Assembly (NCBI GenBank): GCA_964562905.1
Contig: CAZLVG010000024.1
Location: 1 to 14,250 of the forward strand
DNA length: 14,250 nt
Origin: CAYSWF01 sp964562905
GTDB taxonomy: Bacteria; Patescibacteriota; Andersenbacteria; UBA10190
Reading direction: 5' to 3'
This document shows, piece after piece, positions 7,354-13,690 of this stretch. Under the pieces are notes generated by a model, which ran no database searches, was not told the origin of the DNA, and saw only the letters and a program-made list of their open reading frames with translations. A program made the position numbers and the translations under genes. Numbering within the stretch: position 1 is the first letter of the stretch; every line of letters begins with the position of its first letter.

Positions 7354-7548
7354 TGAATATGTCCCGCTTACACGACGGAATAAAACTGATTGAAATTAGG
7401 GCTTCTCGCTTAGCGCTTCTCGCTTTTGCCCCTGTTAATGGCCGCGGTCGTCCTGGTTGTGCTTGCGGTCCCCGGTCTTATCTTGCCTAACAGTCATGTT
7501 GGCGTAGTTATATGCCTAGCCGCGGCCTTTTTCCCGGAACAGGCGTAA
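7353..7548 (+). pseudogene. Small two-helix membrane ORF, apparently frameshifted
   Basis: The ATG at 7353 overlaps the sortase stop (TGATG). Its frame runs 45 codons to TAA at 7488-7490, but after about residue 26 the product turns into Pro/Gly/Arg/Cys-rich nonsense, while the +1 frame becomes hydrophobic and continues to TAA at 7546-7548. Removing one C from the CCCC run at 7429-7432 joins the halves into about 64 residues: basic N-terminus (LHDGIKLIEIRASR), helix LALLAFALLMAAVVLVVLAV, short PGLILPNS turn and second helix VGVVICLAAAFF. A 14-bp periodic repeat (GCTTCTCGCTT at 7401 and 7415) lies just upstream of the break. It may be a true pseudogene, a sequencing or assembly indel, or two short overlapping ORFs. 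The protein is not recognised. Confidence 0.4.
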
Positions 7549-7747
7549 CGGGAACAAATGACTGTTTTTAGCCCAAGCGGAACGCGCGCATTCCAACCGG
7601 ACTTTTTGTTTTTCCGCTGAAATGAGAAAACCTCGCCGAAGGCGCGGCCGCGAATTTAGTGCTAAAAAATAAACAATACACTGCTGTGGATAAATCAACA
7701 GGTTTTTCTGTTGCGCCGTGGAGATAAGAGTAGTATTGTGTACATAC
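7549..7747. other. Gene-free spacer upstream of mraZ operator
   Basis: The gene-free stretch between the small membrane ORF and mraZ totals 333 bases (7549-7881), and this part holds no credible gene. It contains a GC palindrome (CGCGGCCGCG near 7643), a perfect DnaA-box-like TGTGGATAA at 7685-7693 and a related GTGGAGATAA at 7718-7727. Bases 7790-7881 are AT-rich leader with no recognised structure. Confidence 0.5.
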
Positions 7748-7777
7748 GTGGATAAATGTGGGGAAAAGTGGGGAGTC
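7748..7777 (+). promoter_or_regulatory. MraZ operator: three 10-bp direct repeats
   Basis: GTGGATAAAT, GTGGGGAAAA and GTGGGGAGTC follow one another at an exact 10-bp period (7748, 7758, 7768). Three or more GTGG/TGGG direct repeats spaced one helical turn apart upstream of mraZ are the known binding site of MraZ, which represses its own operon. Further GTGG copies lie at 7686 and 7718. A -10 candidate TAAAAT at 7784-7789 would put the operator over the -35 region, as expected for repression, and would leave a leader of about 85 bases before mraZ. Confidence 0.75.
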
Positions 7778-7881
7778 CCTGTGTAAAATGCGAAATATAG
7801 GGGTTTACCCGCTTTTTTAAACCGCGAAGTAATAAATAATCCTTTAATTAAGCTCCTTTTCAATTTAATTACCGGCTAATT

Positions 7882-8313
7882 ATGTTTTTAGGCGAGCATT
7901 CGCATTCCATAGACAGCAAAGGCAGGTTAAGCATTCCGGCCAAATATCGCCGGCAGCTGGCCAAAGGCGTCGTGGTTACCCGCGGCTTGGACCGTTGCTT
8001 ATGGATATATCCGGCGGCGGAGTGGGAGGGGATAGCCCAAAAGCTGGCCGCTCTGCCCGTGACGCAGAAAAAAAGCCGTGCCTTTGCGCGGCTCATGCTG
8101 GCCGGCGCCTGGGACGCCAGAGCCGACAGCCAGGGACGAATAATTCTGCCTGAATACCTGCGCGCTTACGCCAATCTTAAAAAGCACGTAACCGTGGCAG
8201 GTTTGTACAACCGTCTGGAAGTATGGAATGAGGACGCCTGGCAATCGTACCGCCGGCGTACCGAGGAGGAAAGCGACGCTATTGCCGAAAGCCTGGCCGA
8301 GCTCGGCGTATGA
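7882..8313 (+). CDS. mraZ: Transcriptional regulator MraZ
   Basis: 143 residues, the usual length, with two AbrB-type swapped-hairpin domains. The first is MFLGEHSHSIDSKGRLSIPAKYR (1-23), the second WDARADSQGRIILPEYLRAYA (76-96). The paired D-S-K/Q-GR-x-x-[IL]P signatures are diagnostic; the basic face of each binds GTGG-type DNA repeats as a ring oligomer. It is first in the division cluster and probably autoregulates through the three repeats at 7748-7777. It overlaps the rsmH start by four bases (ATGA), giving translational coupling. The ATG at 7882 is chosen because the conserved MF-GE motif begins there; no Shine-Dalgarno sequence precedes it. Confidence 0.97.
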   Translation: MFLGEHSHSIDSKGRLSIPAKYRRQLAKGVVVTRGLDRCLWIYPAAEWEGIAQKLAALPVTQKKSRAFARLMLAGAWDARADSQGRIILPEYLRAYANLKKHVTVAGLYNRLEVWNEDAWQSYRRRTEEESDAIAESLAELGV

Positions 8314-9266
8314 TTCATACACCCGTCTTAGTGGAAGAAGTTTTAGATCTTTTCCAACCGAAGCAAAACGACACGCTCCTCGACGCCACTTTGGGCACGG
8401 GAGGCCACGCGGCCGCGTATTTATCGGCTGCTACCGGAACTAAAGTCGTGGGGCTGGACGCGGACCCTTTGGCGATAAAACGGGCGCGCGAAAACCTCAA
8501 ACGGTTCACGGACGGAGTCACATATGTTAACGCCAATTTTGCCAACTTGCAGGATTCATTAACGGGGGGAGGGATTCTGCCTCCAAAGTTCTCTCATATT
8601 ATATTTGATCTTGGCGTGGGCAGCCATCAGCTGTCGGACGCGCGGCGAGGATTTTCTTTTCAGGAGAAAGGCCCGCTTGACATGCGCTACGGCGAGCAGC
8701 GCGATCTGCCGGCGTCCAGTATTAAGCCTGTGAATGATTTGACCAGCCGCCTGGGGCACTGCCCGAACGTGGTTGAGCTGATAATGGGTTTAAGGAAGGA
8801 GCAGCTGGCCGAGGTTATTCGCTCCTACGGACAGGAACGTTTTGCCGGCCGGATAGCGCGGTCTATTAAATCCGCTTCTCCCTTTCCCCATACTGCCGCT
8901 GGCCTGGCTTCACTGATTGCCATGGCTGTCCCAAGCAACTATGAACGGGGGAGAATTCATCCCGCTACCCGCACTTTCCAGGCTTTGCGCCTGGCTGTGA
9001 ACAGGGAGTTGGAGGCTTTGACGGCGGCTTTGCCGCAGGCGGCCAGCCTACTCAAGCCGCGGGGCGTGCTAGCCGTCATCAGCTTTCACAGTCTGGAGGA
9101 TCGCGTGGTCAAGCATTTCATGCGCGGGGAGAGGAGACTGGAAGTCATGACCCCGAAGCCCGGGCGTGCTTCTGGGGAGGAAATAGCCGGTAATCCTCGG
9201 GCGCGTTCGGCTAAACTGCGGGCTGCTCTCAAGAAGACACCCGGCCCGGATAAAACCTCTCCTTAA
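8310..9266 (+). CDS. rsmH: 16S rRNA m4C1402 methyltransferase RsmH
   Basis: 318 residues, full length. RsmH N4-methylates cytidine 1402 in the ribosomal P site using S-adenosylmethionine. The start MIHTPVLVEEVL is the canonical N-terminus. The SAM-binding motif is LLDATLGTGGHA (23-34) with the acidic VVGLDADP (46-53). FDLGVGSHQLSDARRGFSF (99-117) and GPLDMRYG (121-128) are the family catalytic region, and the C-terminal VISFHSLEDRVVKHFMR motif is present. The Cys/Ser of the usual DLGVSS is replaced by Gly (DLGVGS), a mild change. The gene is coupled to mraZ by an ATGA overlap and precedes the septal genes, the standard cluster order. Confidence 0.97.
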   Translation: MIHTPVLVEEVLDLFQPKQNDTLLDATLGTGGHAAAYLSAATGTKVVGLDADPLAIKRARENLKRFTDGVTYVNANFANLQDSLTGGGILPPKFSHIIFDLGVGSHQLSDARRGFSFQEKGPLDMRYGEQRDLPASSIKPVNDLTSRLGHCPNVVELIMGLRKEQLAEVIRSYGQERFAGRIARSIKSASPFPHTAAGLASLIAMAVPSNYERGRIHPATRTFQALRLAVNRELEALTAALPQAASLLKPRGVLAVISFHSLEDRVVKHFMRGERRLEVMTPKPGRASGEEIAGNPRARSAKLRAALKKTPGPDKTSP

Positions 9267-9351
9267 AATACACCTAAGGCGCGGGCTCCTGGGGTCCGCC
9301 GGAAAGAAAAATCAAAGAAAAATAAATAAAACAGATAAACAGTAAATATAC

Positions 9352-9870
9352 ATGACACCAACAATCACCCAAAACGTCGTTCCCTACCACGCGCAGACAC
9401 GCCGTGCGAGGGCGAGAAAACATACCTGGGCCGGCTCGTACGGCCGTTTCAAAAAAAGCGCTGTACGGAAAGACTACGCTGGCCGCGGCTTTCCGTACGT
9501 CGCCGAGCGCCGGCAAGCCGCAGGTTTCCGGCGGCGAGAACGTTGCTCTCGTTACCGGCAAAGGGGGAGTATAAGCGCAGCCGCGACGGCCCTGTCGCTG
9601 GGTTTAATTGCCATAACCTCTCTAGCTGCTTTAGCCTTTTTCTACCTGGGGCAGGTGCAGAGTACGGCCGCCCAAGGGACTGATATTAATGAACTGGAGG
9701 GCAGGCTTAGGGAACTGCGCGAGCGCCAGCGTGAACTTGAACTGGAAGGCGCCCGGCTGCGCTCCATTCAGACCATTGAAGAAGAAGCTAAAAAACTTAA
9801 CCTTACCACCGCTGACCAATTTGCTTACATGAGTGCGCCTCCCAAGGGAGCAGTTACTCTCGCTCGTTAA
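9352..9870 (+). CDS. ftsL: FtsL-like septal membrane protein
   Basis: 172 residues, bitopic. Residues 1-73 are a long, very basic cytoplasmic N-terminus; 74-100 are the single transmembrane helix; 109-150 are a Leu/Glu/Arg heptad-rich coiled coil (INELEGRLRELRERQRELE); then IEEEAKKLNLTTADQFAYM resembles the end of FtsL, where the coiled coil meets the short C-terminal segment. FtsL with its partners bridges FtsQ and FtsW/FtsI in the divisome. Sequence conservation in this family is low, so assignment rests on topology and position between rsmH and the PBP. The basic tail is longer than in typical FtsL. It ends one base before the PBP start codon. The A-rich leader 9300-9351 has no Shine-Dalgarno sequence. 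Confidence 0.8.
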   Translation: MTPTITQNVVPYHAQTRRARARKHTWAGSYGRFKKSAVRKDYAGRGFPYVAERRQAAGFRRRERCSRYRQRGSISAAATALSLGLIAITSLAALAFFYLGQVQSTAAQGTDINELEGRLRELRERQRELELEGARLRSIQTIEEEAKKLNLTTADQFAYMSAPPKGAVTLAR

Positions 9871-9871
9871 A

Positions 9872-11827
9872 ATGCTTAATTCGCAGCAGCGTGTCTGGCT
9901 ACTGACTATCGGCACCTTCGCTCTGTTTGGCGTCTTGTCGGCCCGCCTGGCCCATCTGCAAACAGTGAAGGCCGGTTATTTTGAGAAGGTGGCTGACAGC
10001 CAGCGCCAGCGGGCTTCGGAGCTGGCGCCGCACCGAGGCACTGTTTATCTCAAAGAACACGGCAGCGCGGAACTTTTCCCCGTAGCCGTTAACAGCAAAT
10101 CGTTTATTGCTTATGCCGTACCGAGGGATATTAAAAAGCCGATGGAGACGGCGGAGCGGCTGGCGCCAGCCTTGCTGGCTTACCGTGAAAGACAAAGTGA
10201 CCGCGCGCGGGAAATACTAGACCGCACCGGACAGAGAAAAGAAGTCAAAGACGGCAAAGAAGCCGGAGAAGACGAAGAAAAAAACACAGAAGAAGAAGCT
10301 GGTGAAGAAGAACAGGATGGAGAGAATCAAGGCGGGGAGGAGAAAACAAGCCTGGCAGCGGTCAAAGAGAAGTTATATAACAAGTTTAACAAGAAAAGCG
10401 ACCCTTATGAGCCGCTGCTGCGTTTTTATGAAACACTGGACGAGGAACTAAGAAACTTTCTGGAAGAGAAAAAGCTGCCGGGCATCGTGGTGCAGGAGCA
10501 GGTACGGCGCACTTATCCGGAAAAAAGCCTGGCCGCTCACGTGCTGGGCTATGTTGGCTGGGAAGAAGACCGCCGAACCGGCCGCTACGGGGTGGAAGGT
10601 TATTTTCAGGAGCAGTTAGTCGGACACCTTGGTTTTTTTAGCGCAGAACAGGACAGCAGCGGAGGTTTTATTGACGTAGGTGATAGAGAGTTGCAGCCGG
10701 CCCAAGACGGTTCCGACATCGTTCTTACTGTTGACCGCGTTATACAGTCAATCATTGAAGACGAGCTGGCTCGGGGGGTGGAGCGTTACGAGGCCAAGCG
10801 CGGCAGTATTATCGTCATGGCGCCGCGGACCGGGGCCGTGCTGGGCATGGCCACCTACCCTACTTATGATCCCAATTATTATTACGCCATTAACGACGCC
10901 CGCGTGCAGTTAAACCCGGCTGTTTCAGAGATATTTGAACCGGGTTCCATTCTAAAGCCCTTGATTATGGCTGCCGCCATAGACGAAGGTACCGTGCGGC
11001 CGGATACTACCTTTGTTGACTCGGGGCCAGTTAAAGTGGCGGAATATACCATAGACACCTACGACGGCAAGCATCACGGCCTGCAGACCATGACCCAAGT
11101 CCTGGAGAAATCCAATAATGTCGGCATGGTGTGGGTCGCCCGGCAATTGGGATCGGAAGTCATGTATGACTACCTGCGACGTTTCGGCCTCGGAGAAAAG
11201 ACGGGTATAGAGCTGGAGGGAGAAACTAACAGCTCGCTGCCCGAACCGGACGACTGGGACATCACCACTATCGCTACCGTTGCTTTCGGACAGGGCATAG
11301 CGCTAACTCCTCTTCAAGTCCTTAACGCCATCAACTCCCTGGCTAATGGGGGCGTGCTACATCAACCCCGTATAGTGGACGAGATCCGTTCCCCTGACGG
11401 GGGAGTTCAGAGCAAGTCCTCCGCTGCCGTTAGGCGAGTGGTCAGCTCTAAGACGGCTGAGCAGCTCAGCGCCATGATGGTCAGTGTCATTGAAAACGGA
11501 GTGGGCGCGCTGGCTCGCGTTCCCGGCTATTACCTGGCCGGCAAGACCGGTACGGCCCAGGTGCCGGATGAGAGAGGAAAATACGATCCAGACCGGAAGA
11601 TTATTTCTTTTGTCGGCTACGGCCCTGTGTCCAACCCCCGCTTTGCTATTCTGATTAAACTGGACGACCCGGCCGGTCTCTCCCTTGCTTCAGGAACGGC
11701 GGCTCCCATGTTTAGGAACGTGGTTGAGAAGATCATAAGCTATTATCAAATACCGCCTGACTACAACCCGCAGCAGCCCAAGCCTACTTTTCTGCCGCCG
11801 GAACAGCACGGAAATCCCGGCGCGTAG
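9872..11827 (+). CDS. ftsI: Division penicillin-binding protein (FtsI/PBP2b-like transpeptidase)
   Basis: 651 residues from the ATG at 9872; an ATG at 9833 in the same frame would overlap ftsL by 38 bases and is less likely. A short cytoplasmic segment and transmembrane helix (about 8-27) lead to RLAHLQTVKAGYF and the pedestal domain, where RGT (55-57) and RRTYPEKSLAAHVLGYVG (212-229) are typical. The transpeptidase domain has all three active-site motifs: SILK (359-362, catalytic Ser359), SNN (414-416) and KTGT (558-561). It cross-links septal peptidoglycan. An acidic insertion (about 120-158, very Glu-rich) interrupts the pedestal domain, making the protein longer than common FtsI. No PASTA domain follows; the tail is Pro/Gln-rich. 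Position after the FtsL-like gene supports the division-specific assignment. Confidence 0.93.
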   Translation: MLNSQQRVWLLTIGTFALFGVLSARLAHLQTVKAGYFEKVADSQRQRASELAPHRGTVYLKEHGSAELFPVAVNSKSFIAYAVPRDIKKPMETAERLAPALLAYRERQSDRAREILDRTGQRKEVKDGKEAGEDEEKNTEEEAGEEEQDGENQGGEEKTSLAAVKEKLYNKFNKKSDPYEPLLRFYETLDEELRNFLEEKKLPGIVVQEQVRRTYPEKSLAAHVLGYVGWEEDRRTGRYGVEGYFQEQLVGHLGFFSAEQDSSGGFIDVGDRELQPAQDGSDIVLTVDRVIQSIIEDELARGVERYEAKRGSIIVMAPRTGAVLGMATYPTYDPNYYYAINDARVQLNPAVSEIFEPGSILKPLIMAAAIDEGTVRPDTTFVDSGPVKVAEYTIDTYDGKHHGLQTMTQVLEKSNNVGMVWVARQLGSEVMYDYLRRFGLGEKTGIELEGETNSSLPEPDDWDITTIATVAFGQGIALTPLQVLNAINSLANGGVLHQPRIVDEIRSPDGGVQSKSSAAVRRVVSSKTAEQLSAMMVSVIENGVGALARVPGYYLAGKTGTAQVPDERGKYDPDRKIISFVGYGPVSNPRFAILIKLDDPAGLSLASGTAAPMFRNVVEKIISYYQIPPDYNPQQPKPTFLPPEQHGNPGA

Positions 11828-12031
11828 TATATATAGATATCGCATTACGCCATGCCGCCCTTCAAATAAACGGGCGGCGCGGGGCGGGGGTTAGGCCTTA
11901 GCCGAAGGCCGCGGCCGGCAGGCCATACGCCGGCCGCGCCGCGTCCCCTTAAAGTCTTGGCCAAGGGGATGAGGGCGCGGGGGCGCGGCGGGACCCGCCA
12001 CAAGTGTAGTGGCATTTCATAATGTTACCTC
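11828..12031. other. GC-rich palindromic spacer
   Basis: The spacer between the PBP and the MurF-like gene contains three inverted repeats: GCCGCCC/GGGCGGC (11854-11860, 11872-11878), GCGGCCGGC/GCCGGCCGC (11911-11919, 11929-11937) and TCCCCTT/AAGGGGA (11944-11950, 11963-11969). G-runs at 11872-11890 could form a G-rich structure. There is no coding signal. The first hairpin could terminate the division operon, although no U-run follows it. Confidence 0.6.
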
Positions 12032-12044
12032 TATACTTAAAGTC
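12032..12044 (+). promoter_or_regulatory. -10-like TATACT seven bases before the chosen start
   Basis: TATACT (12032-12037) matches the -10 consensus at 5 of 6, with GTGGCA (12009-12014, 4 of 6 to TTGACA) at exactly 17 bp upstream. The ATG at 12045 follows seven bases after the box. This supports ATG 12045 rather than the in-frame GTG at 12009, which would lie inside the -35. Confidence 0.45.
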
Positions 12045-13391
12045 ATGTTAAAAATCTGCCGCTCCATTATCCGCGCGCGCGTCCGTGCCTACCTGCGGCG
12101 TTATCGCCCGCTGCTTATTGGGGTAACGGGCAGCAGCGGTGCGGCTATAACCGCGCGGGCCGTTAAACTGGCCTTGCGGGAAAATCACCCCGTGCGGGTA
12201 TCGGCCGGCAGTTGCCGCACGCCCGCCGCCGCCGCTTTGGCTATTTTGGGGCTACCGATCCCGCGGGAAATAGAGGAAAAGGACGAGGCGCGGCTTACCC
12301 CGGCACCAGAAGACCCTGCGCTTCAATGCAGGGATGAATGCTCGTCGTCGGGCCTTCGGTGCGGAGTTTCGCCTCCGTCGGAAGCTAAAGACGTTGGTGC
12401 GCGGAGGCTTACCTTGTTCCGCTGCTTGCGGCTGCTGGTGGACAGCCGTCTTAAGGAGTTTACCCAGGAGGAGCCGCGTATTATCGTGCTGGAGCTGGGT
12501 GCGACACGGCCCGGGGATATTGACTTGCTGGCCAGCCAGTTTAGTTTTCGGGTTGTCGCGGTGACCAACGTGCACTCGGCGCACCTTAACCTCTTCGGGG
12601 ACAAGGAAATGGCGGCGCACGAGATGATGTCGGCAGTTGTAAACTTGCCTCAAAAAGGACACGCCGTGCTAAACGCCGATGATTATCTGGTAAAATCCAT
12701 GGCCCAGCGGACCAAGGCTAACTCAATTTTCTTTGCCCAGGTGGTTAGCGCTGACGTGCGCTTGCAGCGCGCCCACCGCGTGAATGGAAACGGCTTCGCC
12801 TGCGAAGTGAAAGTGCGGGGCGTGCCGCACGAGCTGCACCTGCCTTACATAGTAGATCGCGGCCAGCTTTCATGCGTGCTGGTCGCGCTGGCCGTGGCGT
12901 CCGCGTTGGAGGCTGATATCAAAGCGGCGCTGCGGCACCTGTCCCGACTTCGGCCGCCGCAGGGATGTCTGCGGCTATTGGATGGCCTTACGAGGTCGCA
13001 AATATTGGACGGATCATTTGACGCTACGGCGGAAGATACTTTGGAAGCGCTTAACACTTTGCGCGAGCTGTCCGCCCGCCGCCGGCTGGCCGTTCTGGGA
13101 GGCGTGTTAAACCTTGGTGCGCAGTCGCAGGCCCTGCACGAGGAGATTGGCCGGAGGGCAGCCCGCACGGCCGATGTTTTACTGGCAGTAGGGGATAATA
13201 TGCGCGTCGCCGGCGCCGCGGCTTTGAAGGAGGCGGAAAACAGCGGTCGCCGCCTTGACGTTCATCACTTTAACGACTCTCTTGAGGCGGCCGGATGGGT
13301 AGCTGACTTTGTGCGGCAAGACGACTTGGTCCTGGTCAAAGGCTCTCGCGGTTTGCGTATGGAAGAGGCAGTAAAACACCTTAGAAAATAG
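12045..13391 (+). CDS. MurF-like Mur ligase homologue lacking catalytic residues
   Basis: 448 residues from the ATG at 12045; the GTG at 12009 would add 12. MurF adds D-Ala-D-Ala to UDP-MurNAc-tripeptide. Fold landmarks remain: P-loop position GVTGSSGAAIT (26-36), LELGATRPGDID (149-160), VTNVHSAHLNLFG (173-185), LNADD (209-213), AVLGGVLNLG (349-358) and LVKGSRGLRMEE (430-441). Catalytic residues do not: the P-loop Lys-Thr is Ala33-Ala34; the NxNNE motif position reads SCRTPA; the lysine after the TN--AHL helix is Met (AAHEMMSAV); the N-terminal-domain GR is GC (PPQGC); and the DDsYNANP stretch reads DGSFDATA. Residues about 74-120 are an extra Cys/Ser/Pro segment encoded by palindromic DNA. 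It is probably a non-catalytic paralogue, or a gene decaying but still open; a true MurF should exist elsewhere. Confidence 0.75.
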   Translation: MLKICRSIIRARVRAYLRRYRPLLIGVTGSSGAAITARAVKLALRENHPVRVSAGSCRTPAAAALAILGLPIPREIEEKDEARLTPAPEDPALQCRDECSSSGLRCGVSPPSEAKDVGARRLTLFRCLRLLVDSRLKEFTQEEPRIIVLELGATRPGDIDLLASQFSFRVVAVTNVHSAHLNLFGDKEMAAHEMMSAVVNLPQKGHAVLNADDYLVKSMAQRTKANSIFFAQVVSADVRLQRAHRVNGNGFACEVKVRGVPHELHLPYIVDRGQLSCVLVALAVASALEADIKAALRHLSRLRPPQGCLRLLDGLTRSQILDGSFDATAEDTLEALNTLRELSARRRLAVLGGVLNLGAQSQALHEEIGRRAARTADVLLAVGDNMRVAGAAALKEAENSGRRLDVHHFNDSLEAAGWVADFVRQDDLVLVKGSRGLRMEEAVKHLRK

Positions 13392-13470
13392 TTGTTTTTT
13401 ACGCTTCTCTCTTTACTCTTTACGCTTAATATGGCCCGTTCGTCTAGTGGACCAGGACATCAGGTTCTCA

Positions 13471-13590
13471 TACCAGCCACACCTGATTAATTCCGCGTCA
13501 TTCCCGCAAAAGCGGGAATCCAGGCTAATTTCGCTGGATGCCGGATCAAGTCCGGCATGACACCGTGGATGTAAATAGATGCGGTTGGTA
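13471..13590. mobile_element. MITE/REP-like palindromic insertion in the tRNA-Glu anticodon loop
   Basis: A 120-bp insert with imperfect terminal inverted repeats: TACCAGCCACACC at the left and TACCAACCGCATC read inward from the right. It is flanked by a TCA direct repeat (13468-13470 and 13591-13593), a likely 3-4 bp target duplication. Inside are three hairpins: ATTCCCGC-AAAA-GCGGGAAT (13500-13519), TCCAG/CTGGA (13520-13538) and TGCCGGA-TCAAG-TCCGGCA (13539-13557). This cargo is the widespread dispersed-repeat type whose spurious translations (MPDQVRHD; SLDSRFCGND) are familiar in many bacterial genomes. There is no transposase, so any movement would be in trans. Confidence 0.75.
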
Positions 13591-13612
13591 TCATCCTGAA
13601 AACAGGGGTTCG

Positions 13613-13668
13613 CCCGCCAGTCCGGCGGGCGCCTGCCCGGAGAATTTCGGGCCCGCTGTATTAGCGGG
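13613..13668. repeat. Second palindromic insertion in the tRNA-Glu T-loop
   Basis: A 56-bp GC-rich insert with CCCGCC at one end and GCGGG at the other, flanked by CG on both sides (13611-13612 and 13669-13670). It contains CGCCCGCC/GGCGGGCG and CCCGCT/AGCGGG stems. It is unlike the first insert in sequence but similar in style, being short, self-complementary and placed in a tRNA loop. Confidence 0.6.
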
Positions 13669-13678
13669 CGATTCCCAC

Positions 13679-13690
13679 TATAATTCACAT
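13679..13690 (+). promoter_or_regulatory. Consensus -10 TATAAT six bases before the GIY-YIG start
   Basis: TATAAT (13679-13684) is a perfect -10 hexamer and the ATG at 13691 follows after six bases. It stands exactly where the 3' acceptor strand of the broken tRNA-Glu should be. No good -35 lies 16-18 bp upstream. Confidence 0.5.

Larger units (their letters stand above)
13433..13676 (+). pseudogene. tRNA-Glu pseudogene interrupted by two palindromic insertions
   Basis: The 5' part GGCCCGT plus D-arm and anticodon arm up to TTCTCA (13433-13470) is identical to the intact tRNA-Glu from 13439 (33 bases match 13924-13956). The sequence resumes at 13591 with TCATCCTGA and continues as AAACAGGGGTTC to 13611 (matching to 13973). 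The T-loop then breaks off at TTCG (13609-13612) and resumes at CGATTCCC (13669-13676). Without both insertions the arm would read AGGGG TTCGATT CCC. The 3' acceptor strand that should pair with GGCCCGT is missing; ACTATAATTC follows. The gene is therefore dead unless both insertions are removed and the end is supplied elsewhere. Confidence 0.8.

Noticed and set aside
7516..7863. Open frame of 115 codons on the minus strand upstream of mraZ
   Set aside because: It covers the MraZ operator and leader, has no recognisable motif, and its composition is irregular; it is best explained as chance.
9833..9871. ATG at 9833 as start of the PBP
   Set aside because: It would overlap the FtsL-like gene by 38 bases; ATG 9872 starts one base after the ftsL stop and directly precedes the membrane anchor.
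12009..12044. GTG at 12009 as start of the MurF-like gene
   Set aside because: It falls in the likely -35 region, whereas ATG 12045 follows TATACT by seven bases and begins a plausible N-terminus.
13471..13590. Group I or tRNA-type intron at position 37/38 of tRNA-Glu
   Set aside because: At 120 bp it is too short for a group I intron, lacks a recognisable core, has transposon-like ends and target repeat, and the tRNA is broken elsewhere too.
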